Origin: JAXGPP01 sp964436865
GTDB lineage: Bacteria; Planctomycetota; Planctomycetia; Pirellulales; Thermoguttaceae
Assembly: GCA_964436865.1 (NCBI GenBank)
Contig: CAYTFK010000043.1
Coordinates: forward strand, 1 to 31,197
Direction: 5' to 3'
DNA length: 31,197 nt
Under the pieces are notes generated by a model. That model saw nothing but the letters and a program-made list of their open reading frames with translations. It did no database searches and was not told the DNA's origin. Each line of letters starts with the position of its first letter. Within the stretch, counting starts at the first letter, position 1. The position numbers and the translations under genes were made by a program. Below are positions 1 through 9,168 of the stretch, piece after piece.

Positions 1-372
1 TCGGCGGCCCGGGCGGTTCGCGGCATGTAGATACCCTATTCCGCGCCACCCTCGGTGTCAATATCAGTGGGTGTCCCTTTCTTTCCGCGCCCGGGCAACG
101 ACTCCAAGCACCTTCGCACTCTCACGGGGTCAAACGTCGATTTTCCCGCCAGGTCGCGTACAAGGAGAATACTGGAGGACATCGCCGTGCCTTTCCAAAA
201 TTGTTGGCGTGCGCCCGCCTGTTGGCCACGCCGCCTTGTGATTAACCGTGTTGATCATGGTTCGTGTCATTGAAGGTCGCGTGCGAATTGCACAAGGGGG
301 ACATTCTGATTTGTACAAAGGCCGAAGCGGCGCCGTGCTTCGGTCCGCGCCGGACTCGCGAGCGCCCCGACT
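1..372. other. Intergenic stretch with no recognisable gene
   Basis: Short open frames occur on both strands, but none resembles a known family or has a convincing ribosome binding site. Apart from the hairpin at 322-343, which suits a terminator for the minus-strand gene ending at 373, I see nothing here. The tail of a gene lying outside the window could end in the first bases, but this cannot be decided. Confidence 0.5.
312..343 (-). terminator. Probable intrinsic terminator of the GldG/DUF4340 gene
   Basis: A perfect 7-bp stem, CCGAAGC (322-328) with GCTTCGG (337-343), encloses an 8-nt loop. Read on the minus strand it lies about 30 nt after the stop codon at 373 and is followed by CCTTTGTACAAAT, a short interrupted T tract. 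The weak T tract makes the call moderate. Confidence 0.4.
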
Positions 373-3291
373 CTACTTGAGTTCGCCGGCCGGATGGATG
401 ATTTCGTCGTGACCGGGTTTCACCGCCTTGCAGACGTCGTCAGAGACGAGGTAGTACCAGTCGGCCAGTCGTTCGTTGATCTCCTTGGAACGCTGCTTGC
501 CGAGCGAGATCGTCTTCTGGTATTCGTTCATCTGGTCGGGAGACCCGTCCTTCGGCGCGGGAATCACCGTGGCGTCGAAGTCGGCTGTCACCAACAGATA
601 ACGATTTGTCGGCGCCTGGGCTTTACCATCATTGGGAGTCAACTGGTTGATGAGCGGCACTTCCGGAGAGACACCGAATCGCAGCACGTACCGCACACCG
701 TCTCTCGTCAAAACATGCGTCTCTCCCTCATGGGAGAGCAATTCATGCTTGCCTTCGGTCACGGTCAAGTAGAACCCATGATCAGCAAGTGACTCGACGT
801 CTTCCTGATTCCGACCGAGAGCCTGGCCGGTCCTGAGATCTTCGGCGAGCGATGCCGGCTTGCGTTCCACACCAACGATCGCCATATCAGCGAGGGCGCT
901 GCTCAATTCATTGAGCCGGGGCGAATCGAGCACCTCTGTTGTGGCGAGGGGCCTGGCCACCCACTCAGTCTTGTTGAATATCAACCCCTTGCGAGTCTCG
1001 AAGAGTTGGCGGTCGGCCAGCCGCCATACAGGAGTAGCGACGCCGGGACACTCCAGGGTGATTCGCGCGCGCTGGGTTAGCGCGGCCGCCACCGGATTGA
1101 CCGAATAGTCATGCACCCGGATGGTTTTCATCTCGGCGGCGCTCAGCCGCAACGGATCAGTATCGATCCAGTCGGCAACTCGCGCGGATAGCCTGTTGAC
1201 ACTGAGTGTCACGATGTAGACGGGGATCTGCCCAGCGAGTCGCACATGGCTCAATTCCGGCTGGTCTTGAACTGGCTTGCCAACAACAAGTGCCAGGAGT
1301 TCCCTGCCAGCGGCATCCCGAATGGTAACTCGAGTGCCGGTGCCCGGGGCCCCATCGGGAAGATTCGCCGCGTCGGGGTCCAGCACACTATAGGCTGTGT
1401 GCTCGCTGAGGCTCTCACTTGCCGTGCCGAGAATCGTCAGCCCGATCATTTCATCGAGCAGAGAGAGCAAACCGTCTTGCTTGCTGACCGGATGATCGCC
1501 GTGGGACCGGATCGCCCAACCGCCTTCCGTTTGTACCAAGTGGAGCTGCCGAACGGATTTCGGTGTGCGGTCACGTTCAACCAGTTCCAGGCTCGCCGCC
1601 TTCTGGGAATCGTCGAATTCGGGGAAGAGGGGTAGTCCACGCACGTTCTCTGTCGAGTCAGGCTGCCCAAGGGGATCAGATGCCGCACCGATTCCCGTCG
1701 CACTCGAATCCTCACTTCCTGCGAAATGCGATCGTCTGCCTTGTTCGGTGCCGCGGTCGAAGTCGCCGAGTTCCCCTCGCTGGCGGCGAATTGCCAGGAG
1801 GCGGTGATCCCCGGAGAGCGCATCCAGAGCGTTGACGACGAACGTGAGATTGTCATAACCGAAGCGGATGCCCGTTCCGGGATCGTCCTCGCGCCTGCCC
1901 CAATTCACGAATTCGCCGCTGAGCATGTCGGTGTCGCTCACGAGCACAACGTCGATACCGGAGGGGGACGGGAGACTGGAAGGGGACGGGTCGCCAGCAG
2001 TACTTGTGTTGCCGCGGATGCGCGCGGCGAGGACGTAGTTCAGATTGGTCGCCGTAGTTCGGCGTTCCGGGTTCAGCGTGCCGGATTGCGGGTGAATAAT
2101 CTCCGTACAGGGCACCACCCCTGTCTTGTTCCCAGTGCGAGTCAGCGCAACGAAGTCCAATTGGGAGGTTTTGGCCTTTGCGAGATAACCCGGAAACGGG
2201 AACATCATACGCTCAATGCTCTTGCTGATCGGGTCGCGAGCATTGAATGGCTCCGCGAATCCGGATTGGGTGTCGATGAAGACAAACTCGTCGGGGAATT
2301 GCGCGAGCCGAACGGAACGCTCTGTCGGCTTCACCGTCTGACGATAAGGGTTGTATGCCTGCCATACGATTTGATCGCTGGAGAACTCGACGCCCAGCAG
2401 GTCCCAGAGTTTTCGCGTATCGCCCTTGGCGGGCGACGGCAACCCCAATGCCGTCGTGATCGTGGGTGACATTCCAGGCGATCCCCGTTGAGCGGCCGTG
2501 CCAGGTACCTGCGTGTTGAACAAGGGAAACGGGTCTTCACAAATGAGGGTCGGTTGCCCCGCTTCGACCGCCGCAAGAAACCGATCGAGTTCTTCCGGTC
2601 CCAGCGATGAAGGTTGCACTGCCAACATCACGTCGTAACGGCGGGTGACGGGTTGAGCCGGATCGACTGCGACGACTTCGTACTGTCTTGCCAACTGGTC
2701 GATGATCGGCCATCGCGGCATGCATTTCATGGTGTGCTGGTCGCATCCTCCGAGCACCGAAGCATCGGTAAGAAGCACCCCGAGAAGCTTTCGCTTCTGC
2801 TGAGCTGCCGTACACAGCGAGCGCGCCAACTCGTATTCGACAGGCGCACCGAATTCAATGAACGGGACTGTCGCGGTCTGCAGGCCGCAGGTTACAGCCA
2901 CGCCGAGAAAGATCTCATCGAGCCTCGCGCTCCGAGCAGTGGCGTTGATGACCTGCCCGGGCTTGATTCCATATCGCTGTTCCGCGCGGGTTGCTGCGGC
3001 ACTTCCCGGAGTGGCGTCACGGATGATCACGCGGAAGTGTGCGGCATCCAATTCGCCGATCCCCCGCAAGGCGGCGATCAGTTCCGATCGAGTCTGAGTG
3101 TAAGGCTCTGGCACGGAAGGACTGATGAAAGCCTCAATGATCACCGGATGCGGTAGATCGAGGGACTGCAGGAGACGTTGGGTCTCGTCCGACAACGACC
3201 GTCGCAACTCGGGAGGACCGTCTGCGATCCCGATCGTCGCCGCAAGCATTACGAAACACCACACGATCCCGCGATTAGCCGCAGCGTTCAT
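373..3291 (-). CDS. GldG-type ABC auxiliary protein fused to a DUF4340 domain
   Basis: A 972-residue protein. Residues about 25-510 look like the GldG/ABC-type uncharacterised transport auxiliary family seen in planctomycetes: an early FISPSVPEPY-like segment, EIFLGVAVTCG, a VEYELARS motif, and AVQPSSL near 224-230. A low-complexity Ser/Gly/Asp-rich join (about 510-553) leads into a DUF4340 domain starting near LFPEFDDSQKAASLE (555-569). In the family these parts normally work with an ABC-2 permease and ATPase, and neither gene is adjacent here. The only hydrophobic segment is at residues 9-23, so the protein is probably exported or held by one N-terminal anchor. I chose the ATG at 3291 because AAAGGGG lies 6 nt upstream and a hydrophobic segment follows. 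The frame stays open to 3381, but that extension is Arg/Cys/Ser-rich and unlike the family. The role (assembly or export) is inferred from the families only. Confidence 0.8.
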   Translation of the reverse strand: MNAAANRGIVWCFVMLAATIGIADGPPELRRSLSDETQRLLQSLDLPHPVIIEAFISPSVPEPYTQTRSELIAALRGIGELDAAHFRVIIRDATPGSAAATRAEQRYGIKPGQVINATARSARLDEIFLGVAVTCGLQTATVPFIEFGAPVEYELARSLCTAAQQKRKLLGVLLTDASVLGGCDQHTMKCMPRWPIIDQLARQYEVVAVDPAQPVTRRYDVMLAVQPSSLGPEELDRFLAAVEAGQPTLICEDPFPLFNTQVPGTAAQRGSPGMSPTITTALGLPSPAKGDTRKLWDLLGVEFSSDQIVWQAYNPYRQTVKPTERSVRLAQFPDEFVFIDTQSGFAEPFNARDPISKSIERMMFPFPGYLAKAKTSQLDFVALTRTGNKTGVVPCTEIIHPQSGTLNPERRTTATNLNYVLAARIRGNTSTAGDPSPSSLPSPSGIDVVLVSDTDMLSGEFVNWGRREDDPGTGIRFGYDNLTFVVNALDALSGDHRLLAIRRQRGELGDFDRGTEQGRRSHFAGSEDSSATGIGAASDPLGQPDSTENVRGLPLFPEFDDSQKAASLELVERDRTPKSVRQLHLVQTEGGWAIRSHGDHPVSKQDGLLSLLDEMIGLTILGTASESLSEHTAYSVLDPDAANLPDGAPGTGTRVTIRDAAGRELLALVVGKPVQDQPELSHVRLAGQIPVYIVTLSVNRLSARVADWIDTDPLRLSAAEMKTIRVHDYSVNPVAAALTQRARITLECPGVATPVWRLADRQLFETRKGLIFNKTEWVARPLATTEVLDSPRLNELSSALADMAIVGVERKPASLAEDLRTGQALGRNQEDVESLADHGFYLTVTEGKHELLSHEGETHVLTRDGVRYVLRFGVSPEVPLINQLTPNDGKAQAPTNRYLLVTADFDATVIPAPKDGSPDQMNEYQKTISLGKQRSKEINERLADWYYLVSDDVCKAVKPGHDEIIHPAGELK

Positions 3292-3665
3292 GCTATACCC
3301 CTTTGGAGAGTGCCGTACACCTGATCGAGAACCGCTGCCCATGACGCAATTGGCACACGAGCATCTGCCGGTACGCGGCAACCGCGGTTTCGTCTAAGCT
3401 CCAGAAGCTCCGTCGGGCGGAGCAGAGAAGTGTCGGGCGACGACACCAGCCAAGCTCCCCTGAAGACCCTCACCGCCTGCCACGGGGCCTATCATAGAAT
3501 AGGCTTTGGGGGGCCTCGGGTGCAACAGGTCAACGACGATGTACCGGTTCTGAATCAGTCGCTTCCTGACCCGAACCAGCCGACACGGAGATGTTCTCGT
3601 CCCATGAGCGATAGTCGGGGGCCGCGTTGCCTTGTGTGAAATGGGGCGGCGGCTGCGGGGGTAGA
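3292..3665. other. Intergenic region upstream of the GldG/DUF4340 gene
   Basis: No gene is recognisable. It holds the Shine-Dalgarno-like AAAGGGG before 3291, a short palindrome GCCTAT-N6-ATAGGC at 3488-3505, and a weak minus-strand promoter candidate (TTGCAC at 3525-3520, 18-nt spacer, TATTCT at 3501-3496). The end nearest 3666 is the 3' side of the DUF2079 gene and shows no clear terminator. Confidence 0.4.
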
Positions 3666-5741
3666 TTAGCGGGGGGCGCGGAGGAGGAGGATGTCGTCTT
3701 GGTTGTACTCGGGCGTGAAGCCGGCGAGGAGTGCTGCGCAGGCAATGCGCTCGGAGTCATCACGGGATTGATAGAACTCCTCGCGGAGATCGAGCACGAC
3801 CCAATCGAACAGTTGGATCGGCGTATGGCCGGGTCCGGCTTGGGCGGCGAACGCGGAACCGCGCTGGCGAGCCGTGCCGACCGGCTCGAGCCGCTGGACG
3901 GTGAGCAGGTGGGCGGCGATCCGGCCGGTGGCCAGCACGCGTGCGTCGTCACGGGCGACGCGGGCCACAATGCGGTCGAGCGCCGCGTTACCCGGCGAAC
4001 CCTCGCGGCGGGTTTCGAGGGAGTTCGTGCCGTCTTCGGGGCCGGGGTAGGTTTGCATGATCGCGTCGGTCATCGTGGGGCTGCTCCAGGGCATGGCGCC
4101 GAGGGCGAGCGAGGCGGTGAAACTCGCCGCCAGGGCGGCGATGCCGCCGGTCCACAATCCGCGGTCGGGCAGTGGGGCGACTGCGGGGGCGTTTTTGTCC
4201 TGGCCGGTTTCGCGGAGGGGGGCGCGGCCGGCGGCGCCGGAGAGGGCCGCCAGGAAGAGCACCGGCAGGGCCATCGTGTGGTACTGGAAGGCGATGCTCG
4301 TGGCTGGCGGGTAGTCCCAAGCCAGGAGAACTCCCAGCGGCACGGCCGCCGCGGCGAGCGTTTTCCAACCGCGGAGCACGCTGGCGAGCCCCAGGGGGAC
4401 GGTAAGGGCGAGGAGAAAGGCGACGGCGCGCGGTCGGAAGATGTTTCCCCAGAACACGGCCGGACGCAGCAGTGGCGAGAGAATGATCTCGGCAGGGGTA
4501 GCGCCGAGGCCGGAGAAGCGTCCGGTCTGGAACTGGGCGAACGGTGCCAGGCGGTAAATGGTGACAAACCCGGCGGTGAGCGCGGCGGCGGCCAGCAGCC
4601 AGGCCCAGGGGGACAGTGCAGCGGCGAGCCCGAGGTGCGGGGCCGCCGCCAGTCGCGGCTGGGCGAGGAATCGGCGACCGGTCCAGGCGACGACGGCCAT
4701 TGTTAAGCTGAACCAGGCCAGGCAGACAGGAACATCTTCCTGCCAAGCGCAGGCAAACACCGCGAGGGCAGCCGCCAGCGCCTTGCGATCGACGGCCAGA
4801 GCGAGCACTGCCGCCGAAGAGAGCGTCATCGCCACGCTCACGGGATGCCAGCCGTAGGTGTAGTTCAGATTGAGTTGCCCGGTGGCAGGGAAGAGCAAGA
4901 AGGCCGCGGCCCATGCGGAGGCGGCGGCTTGGCTGGCGCCCCACCGCCGCGCGACTGCGTACATGAACAGGGCGGGGAGCGACAGACAGACCGCCTGCAG
5001 CACGATGAACATCCGCGCGTCGCGGGCGGCGCCCCACAGCGGCGCCAATAGCGCCATGGCAGGATTGAAGTGGTCCCAAAAGGCCGGCAGGTCCGGCGTC
5101 TCCATGAGAAACCCGCGGCCTTCCCAGGTATTCGCCACGCGCCAGCCGTACTGGGCGAAGTCGCAATAGCCCAGCATGTAATCATCGAAGGCGGCGAGGC
5201 CCTGCCCGATCCACCAGGCGGCCGCGGCTGCCGTCGCCGCGACGACTACCGCCAGCCAGCGCGGCGAATCCAGTGCCGAACCGCAAGACTGCCGTGCGGC
5301 GATCGCTGCCGCCGCCGCGCCGGTGACGCCGGCCAGGAGCAGGGGTTCGAACGACGTGTGCGCGATCGGCACGCCAGCCAACCGCAAGAGATCGGCCAGG
5401 GGGACGAGCCACGCCGCGAGGAGCCAGCCGATCGGGGCCGGGATGATGGCAGCGTCGCGCCGCGCCGCGCGGAATGCGGACCATCCCAGGGTGACAGCCG
5501 CTGACGCGAGCAACGCCATCTGGCTGACCGGCAGCGCGACAACGCCCCAGGCCGGAGGCACCGGAGCGACCACCACGTGGAGGAGCAAGAGATGCTGGCG
5601 GAGGACGAGCAGGCCGGCCGCCCAAGCCCAACCAACGCCGGCCAGCACCGCCGCCGCGCGGCAGGTCCATTCCGGCCGCGAGGTTGGACTCCGCGGCGAA
5701 GCCGGTGCAAGGGCTGGCAACCGGGGGGGCGAGGCGCGCAT
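3666..5741 (-). CDS. DUF2079 family polytopic membrane protein
   Basis: A 691-residue protein dominated by hydrophobic segments rich in Ala, Leu and Trp. The family signature is visible at YCDFAQYGWRVANTWEGRGF followed by a PAFWDHFNPAMALLAPLW segment, the acidic and His-containing luminal loops typical of DUF2079, whose fold resembles GT-C glycosyltransferases of the PMT/ArnT type. The C-terminal 120 residues or so are soluble and end in DDILLLRAPR, also typical. It probably lies in the cytoplasmic membrane; substrate and lipid donor are unknown. The start is the ATG at 5741: the frame is open to 6518, but the upstream part is Arg/Pro-rich shadow sequence lying over nnrE. No clear ribosome binding site precedes 5741, so the exact start is uncertain. 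Confidence 0.75.
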   Translation of the reverse strand: MRASPPRLPALAPASPRSPTSRPEWTCRAAAVLAGVGWAWAAGLLVLRQHLLLLHVVVAPVPPAWGVVALPVSQMALLASAAVTLGWSAFRAARRDAAIIPAPIGWLLAAWLVPLADLLRLAGVPIAHTSFEPLLLAGVTGAAAAAIAARQSCGSALDSPRWLAVVVAATAAAAAWWIGQGLAAFDDYMLGYCDFAQYGWRVANTWEGRGFLMETPDLPAFWDHFNPAMALLAPLWGAARDARMFIVLQAVCLSLPALFMYAVARRWGASQAAASAWAAAFLLFPATGQLNLNYTYGWHPVSVAMTLSSAAVLALAVDRKALAAALAVFACAWQEDVPVCLAWFSLTMAVVAWTGRRFLAQPRLAAAPHLGLAAALSPWAWLLAAAALTAGFVTIYRLAPFAQFQTGRFSGLGATPAEIILSPLLRPAVFWGNIFRPRAVAFLLALTVPLGLASVLRGWKTLAAAAVPLGVLLAWDYPPATSIAFQYHTMALPVLFLAALSGAAGRAPLRETGQDKNAPAVAPLPDRGLWTGGIAALAASFTASLALGAMPWSSPTMTDAIMQTYPGPEDGTNSLETRREGSPGNAALDRIVARVARDDARVLATGRIAAHLLTVQRLEPVGTARQRGSAFAAQAGPGHTPIQLFDWVVLDLREEFYQSRDDSERIACAALLAGFTPEYNQDDILLLRAPR

Positions 5742-6088
5742 GTGGCATGGGCCAGGCGGAGTAGTGCCTGAAAGACGGTTCGGCTCGGCACTTCGAGCGA
5801 GGTGAACACTTGTAGTATCGGCGGCCACCCGGACTGTGTCAATCGCGCGCGTTGTGTGTTCGCGCCAGAGGGTGAAAGTGAGCCTCTGCTGGAGATCCCC
5901 GGGCAGCGGATCAGGCGGGCGGCCAGCCGGAACAGCCAGGCGGGCGACGTGAAGCGGAGTTTGGCGAAGGAAATCGACACGGCTGCCGGAGCGACTGGGC
6001 TCCCATGGAGGGCTGCCCGTGATGGAAATGGATGGGAGATGTGCGCGGCTTGCGAGGGTGAGACGCAGGGCGGCGCCCGGCGGGGAGT
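5742..6088. other. Gap between nnrE and the DUF2079 gene, no gene recognised
   Basis: This stretch separates two minus-strand genes. Frames through it are open on both strands, as usual in GC-rich DNA, but none resembles a protein family. A small inverted repeat AGTGCC/GGCACT (5763-5768 and 5787-5792) lies about 20 nt upstream of the DUF2079 start. It is too weak to name. Confidence 0.4.
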
Positions 6089-6760
6089 TCAGGCGATTTC
6101 GTCGGCCAGACGCGGCGGGATGCCAATGTCGACGACATGGACCTGGCCGGTGTATGCGTCGGCGCCGGGGGCGAAAAACCCGGTCTTCGGCGAGAACATG
6201 GTACAGGTGTGGTGGGCGACGATCGTGTGTGCCGAGGGTTGCCCGGTATCGCAATCGAGACCGGAGGGGAGATCGACGGCCAGCTTGCGGCCGCCGGCGG
6301 CGTTGAAGCGATCGATGACCCTGTCGAGCGGCGGCCGGGGCGCGCCTTCGACGCCCGTGCCGAGCAGGGCGTCGACCAGCCAGTCGGCGCCGGCCAGTCG
6401 CCGGTCGAGCAGGGCATCGTTCTCGCCGGCAGATGGGAATTCGATCGAGAGGCCGAGTGCGGCGGCGACGCGGAAATTGGCGGCGGCATCGCCGCGGAGC
6501 GCCGCCGGCTCGCTCCAAAGCAGGATGCCCACGCTGTAGCCGCGGAGGTCGAGATGGCGGGCAATGACGAACCCGTCGCCGGCGTTATTGCCTTTGCCGC
6601 AAAGCACGATCACGCGGCCGCCGATGCCGAGGTTCGAGAGGACGTCGGCCACTCCCCGCCCGGCGTTCTCCATAAGCACCAGGCCGGCGAGGCCGAATCG
6701 CTCGATCGCCAGGGCGTCAACGCGGCGGGATTGGGCGCGGGTGAGGGGGCGCGGATGCAT
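6089..6760 (-). CDS. nnrE: NAD(P)H-hydrate epimerase (YjeF N-terminal domain)
   Basis: A 223-residue protein matching the stand-alone YjeF_N family, which epimerises the R and S forms of hydrated NAD(P)H so that the dehydratase can repair them. Visible motifs are the N-terminal LTRAQSRRVDALAIE and LMENAGRGVAD, the glycine loop GKGNNAGDGFVIAR, DALLGTGVEG, and AVDLPSGLDCDTG, followed by the C-terminal TFSP-like FSPKTGF segment. The length is normal for the single-domain enzyme. In many bacteria this domain is fused to the dehydratase; here the partner NnrD is a separate plus-strand gene at 16105. The start is the ATG at 6760, shared by the conserved N-terminal segment. It is transcribed away from the FmdB gene. 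Confidence 0.92.
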   Translation of the reverse strand: MHPRPLTRAQSRRVDALAIERFGLAGLVLMENAGRGVADVLSNLGIGGRVIVLCGKGNNAGDGFVIARHLDLRGYSVGILLWSEPAALRGDAAANFRVAAALGLSIEFPSAGENDALLDRRLAGADWLVDALLGTGVEGAPRPPLDRVIDRFNAAGGRKLAVDLPSGLDCDTGQPSAHTIVAHHTCTMFSPKTGFFAPGADAYTGQVHVVDIGIPPRLADEIA

Positions 6761-6796
6761 GGGGGCGGCTCTTGGGCAGGGCGCGTTTCGTATCCC

Positions 6797-6826
6797 ATTA
6801 CGGCACTTCAGACGGTATCCTAGAAT
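6797..6826 (+). promoter_or_regulatory. Possible promoter for the FmdB zinc-ribbon gene
   Basis: TAGAAT at 6821-6826 could be a -10 element, with a poor -35 (TTACGG, 6798-6803) 17 nt upstream. The start codon at 6884 would lie about 50 nt downstream of transcription start. The support is mainly that TAGAAT recurs upstream of other genes in the window. Confidence 0.3.
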
Positions 6827-6883
6827 AGACGCAGCCGTTCGTCACGCCGGGCGGAGCGTGCGGTAACCGATCGAGGGAGTGCC

Positions 6884-7126
6884 ATGCCGATTTACGAGTA
6901 TGTTTGTGCCGATTGCGGCCATGAATTCGAGTATCTGCTGCGGGGCGGCGAGAGCCCTGCGTGCCCCTCCTGCGGCCACAGCAACCTCAACAAGCAGTTG
7001 AGTGTGCCGGCGGCGCCGGCCCTACGCGCTGCGGCTCCGTGTTGTCCGGCCAAAGAGTCCGGTTCGTGCGCGATGTCGGGCGAGTGCGGGGGCAACCGCT
7101 GCGGCTTGAGCCAGTGGGATCTCTGA
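6884..7126 (+). CDS. FmdB-type zinc ribbon protein
   Basis: An 80-residue protein starting MPIYEYVCADCGHEFE, the hallmark of the FmdB/CxxC_CxxC_SSSS putative regulatory family. A zinc ribbon is formed by C8/C11 and C27/C30. The tail adds five further cysteines (C53, C54, C62, C68, C73) in place of the usual Ser-rich end. GGGAG lies 5 nt upstream of the ATG. The family takes its name from a protein of formamidase operons, but the function of most members is unknown. It is a lone plus-strand gene between two minus-strand genes. Confidence 0.88.
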   Translation: MPIYEYVCADCGHEFEYLLRGGESPACPSCGHSNLNKQLSVPAAPALRAAAPCCPAKESGSCAMSGECGGNRCGLSQWDL

Positions 7127-7135
7127 GCGACCGGG

Positions 7136-9088
7136 CTACTGCTCGCCGATCGTCGTCCGGCCGGTGGCGACATCGAATTCGTCGAGCGCCGGGATCAGCA
7201 TGGCGATCGTCGTGAAGCCGTAAGCGGCGACGGCGGCCACGAATATCAGGTGGGGGCGCGGCGGATCGAGGAAGAAGCTGGTGATGGCGTAGAACGTTGC
7301 CACGGGGCAGCCAAACGCGGCCAGCCCGATCGCCGGCGAAGGATTACGGGCTCCCAAGGCCACGTAGAGGGCCGTGCCGCCGCCGAGCATCAGCACGAGG
7401 AACGGGGGAAGCTGGGCCTCGAACGAACCGCTGAACGCCACCATGATCCGCATGCAGGTGGCCACGCCGACGAAAAGAAAGAAGACCGTTCCCAGGCTTA
7501 CGCCGACCGCATTGCGGCTATTCGAGTAGTTCATTCCGGCATGGATGCCGAGCATCGCCACGAAGACGTAAAGCACGAGTGAGCCGAGGAGCAGGTAGAT
7601 CAGGTTCTCGAAACCCAGCGCGCCGGCGTACCAGAGATAAACGCACAACAGCATGGGGAGGAGAACCATTTCCTTGGTGTTGTAAAACGCTCCGCCGAGC
7701 TTGCCGAATACGATCTCCTTCGGCGTCAGATCGGTAACCAGCAACAGGTCGAGAGCGCCGACATCGCGCTCGCTGGTGAGCGAAGTGACCGACTGGGCGT
7801 TGACGAGCACCAGGCTGATAAGCAACAGCGGGACCAGAGCCAGCGCCGCCGTTGCCGCACTGATCGCTTCCCCGCTGATTGTCGGCCACACCACACCCGC
7901 CGCTGCGAAGCCAAAGAGCGCCAGGTACGCCAAGCGGATGACTAGCGTCCGCCGGCCGTAGGCCCAAGTGCGGATCTCGCGCCAGATGACGGGATTGTCC
8001 CATACTTGCCGGGTGCGGCCGCGCGGCCGGGCCGCTGCCTTTGCGGCGGCTGCCGGCGGGCTGTCGGCCACGGTGGCAGGCTGCGGCAGGGCAGAGGCGG
8101 CCCCATCCGCTTCAGGCGGCGTCTGCTCGATGCCCACGGCCGATGGCCGCGCCACATCATATTCCGGGCCCCAGATGCTTTCGCGGTGCCATGTTTCGTC
8201 CTCGCGGCGGACCAAGGCCGCTTCGCGCGATGGATTCCACACCCGAACCATGGCCACGGCCACTCCATTGAGCACCGCAGCGATCGCTAACGAAACGCAG
8301 AGGAAGAGGTTTACTGGATTTTGCAGCGGCCCAAGGGCGGGATCGGGGTCGGGAAACTGCCGGGTAGCCTCGAGGATCGCCTGCCAGGGGCTCGCCCCAA
8401 TTGCCCAGGTTGCCGTGCTGAGGCCCAGCCAGATTTCGCCAAGCACCCCGCGGGCGACCATTTCCCAGAAGAAGAGCCAAAGCACGAGCACGAGCACGGT
8501 GACCGCCAGGGCCTGGAAGGTTTTCTCGCGCCACAGAGCGACGAGCGACCCGAGGCTGCCGCATACGAGGACGCCGGCCAGTGTGACGGCGAAAACGCGT
8601 GCGATCTGGGCGAATGAAATGCCGCCGAAGAGGGCCGTGAGCATGAAAACGGGCAGCGAGGCGGCCAGGAGGACCAGCACGTTGAGCAGGCTTGCCAGCA
8701 GCTTGCCGAGCACCAACTCGCTGTTCGTCAGGTTGGTGAGCAGGAGCAAGATTAGCGTGCGGCGGTCTTTCTCCTGGGCGACCGCGCTGGCGGCCAGCAT
8801 GGCCGAGAAGAAGACGGCCATCGCCAGTTGCAGCGGCGCGAGGATGCGGAACAGGATCATGCCGAAGCGTGCCAGATCGCCAACGTCGCGGACGACCTGA
8901 GTGCCCGCGAGAACGAGGAAGGCGGTCAGCATGAGCGCCAGCAACGCACCAACATAAGCCACCCGGGCCACGTAGGTCCGCGGCCGGCGGGGGGAGATGA
9001 CGACTTCGCGCGTGAATACCGGTCCGATGATCAAGCCGGTTTCTCCGAACGGGTGGTAGATGATTGCGTCAAGCCACCATTCTACCAC
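7136..9088 (-). CDS. ABC-2 type transporter permease, two fused permease units
   Basis: A 650-residue integral membrane protein. Residues 1-285 and about 365-650 are two versions of the same ABC-2 permease unit: each starts with a basic cytoplasmic stretch before a first helix (REVVISPRRPRTYVARVAY versus REIRTWAYGRRTLVIRLAY) and each carries the coupling segment (EKDRRTLILLLLTNLT..ELVLGKL versus ERDVGALDLLLVTDLTPKEIVFGKL). A Pro/Ala-rich linker joins them. It would act in the cytoplasmic membrane with an ATPase that is not next to it in this window. The GTG at 9088 gives the longest frame. However, GGGGAG directly abuts it and a TAGAAT promoter-like hexamer lies at 9079-9084, so a TTG at 9034 preceded by GGAGA is a real alternative start. 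Confidence 0.82.
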   Translation of the reverse strand: MVEWWLDAIIYHPFGETGLIIGPVFTREVVISPRRPRTYVARVAYVGALLALMLTAFLVLAGTQVVRDVGDLARFGMILFRILAPLQLAMAVFFSAMLAASAVAQEKDRRTLILLLLTNLTNSELVLGKLLASLLNVLVLLAASLPVFMLTALFGGISFAQIARVFAVTLAGVLVCGSLGSLVALWREKTFQALAVTVLVLVLWLFFWEMVARGVLGEIWLGLSTATWAIGASPWQAILEATRQFPDPDPALGPLQNPVNLFLCVSLAIAAVLNGVAVAMVRVWNPSREAALVRREDETWHRESIWGPEYDVARPSAVGIEQTPPEADGAASALPQPATVADSPPAAAAKAAARPRGRTRQVWDNPVIWREIRTWAYGRRTLVIRLAYLALFGFAAAGVVWPTISGEAISAATAALALVPLLLISLVLVNAQSVTSLTSERDVGALDLLLVTDLTPKEIVFGKLGGAFYNTKEMVLLPMLLCVYLWYAGALGFENLIYLLLGSLVLYVFVAMLGIHAGMNYSNSRNAVGVSLGTVFFLFVGVATCMRIMVAFSGSFEAQLPPFLVLMLGGGTALYVALGARNPSPAIGLAAFGCPVATFYAITSFFLDPPRPHLIFVAAVAAYGFTTIAMLIPALDEFDVATGRTTIGEQ

Positions 9089-9168
9089 CTCCCCGCGCCG
9101 GGTGGGACATGTTGTGCGTTACCCAGCCGTCGAATCCGGGATCTTTTGCCCGTCGCCGGGGGGCGCAT

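Noticed and set aside
3627..4706. 359-residue plus-strand frame opposite the DUF2079 gene
   Set aside because: Gly/Glu/Arg-rich translation with no family features; it is the antisense shadow of a GC-rich gene.
5338..5362. GGTTCGAA-like word suggesting a tRNA T-loop
   Set aside because: It lies inside the DUF2079 gene and no acceptor or anticodon stems can be drawn around it.
5742..6518. N-terminal extension of the DUF2079 frame across nnrE
   Set aside because: The extension is Arg/Pro-rich, lies over the confidently assigned epimerase gene in another frame, and has no hydrophobic segments like the rest of the protein.
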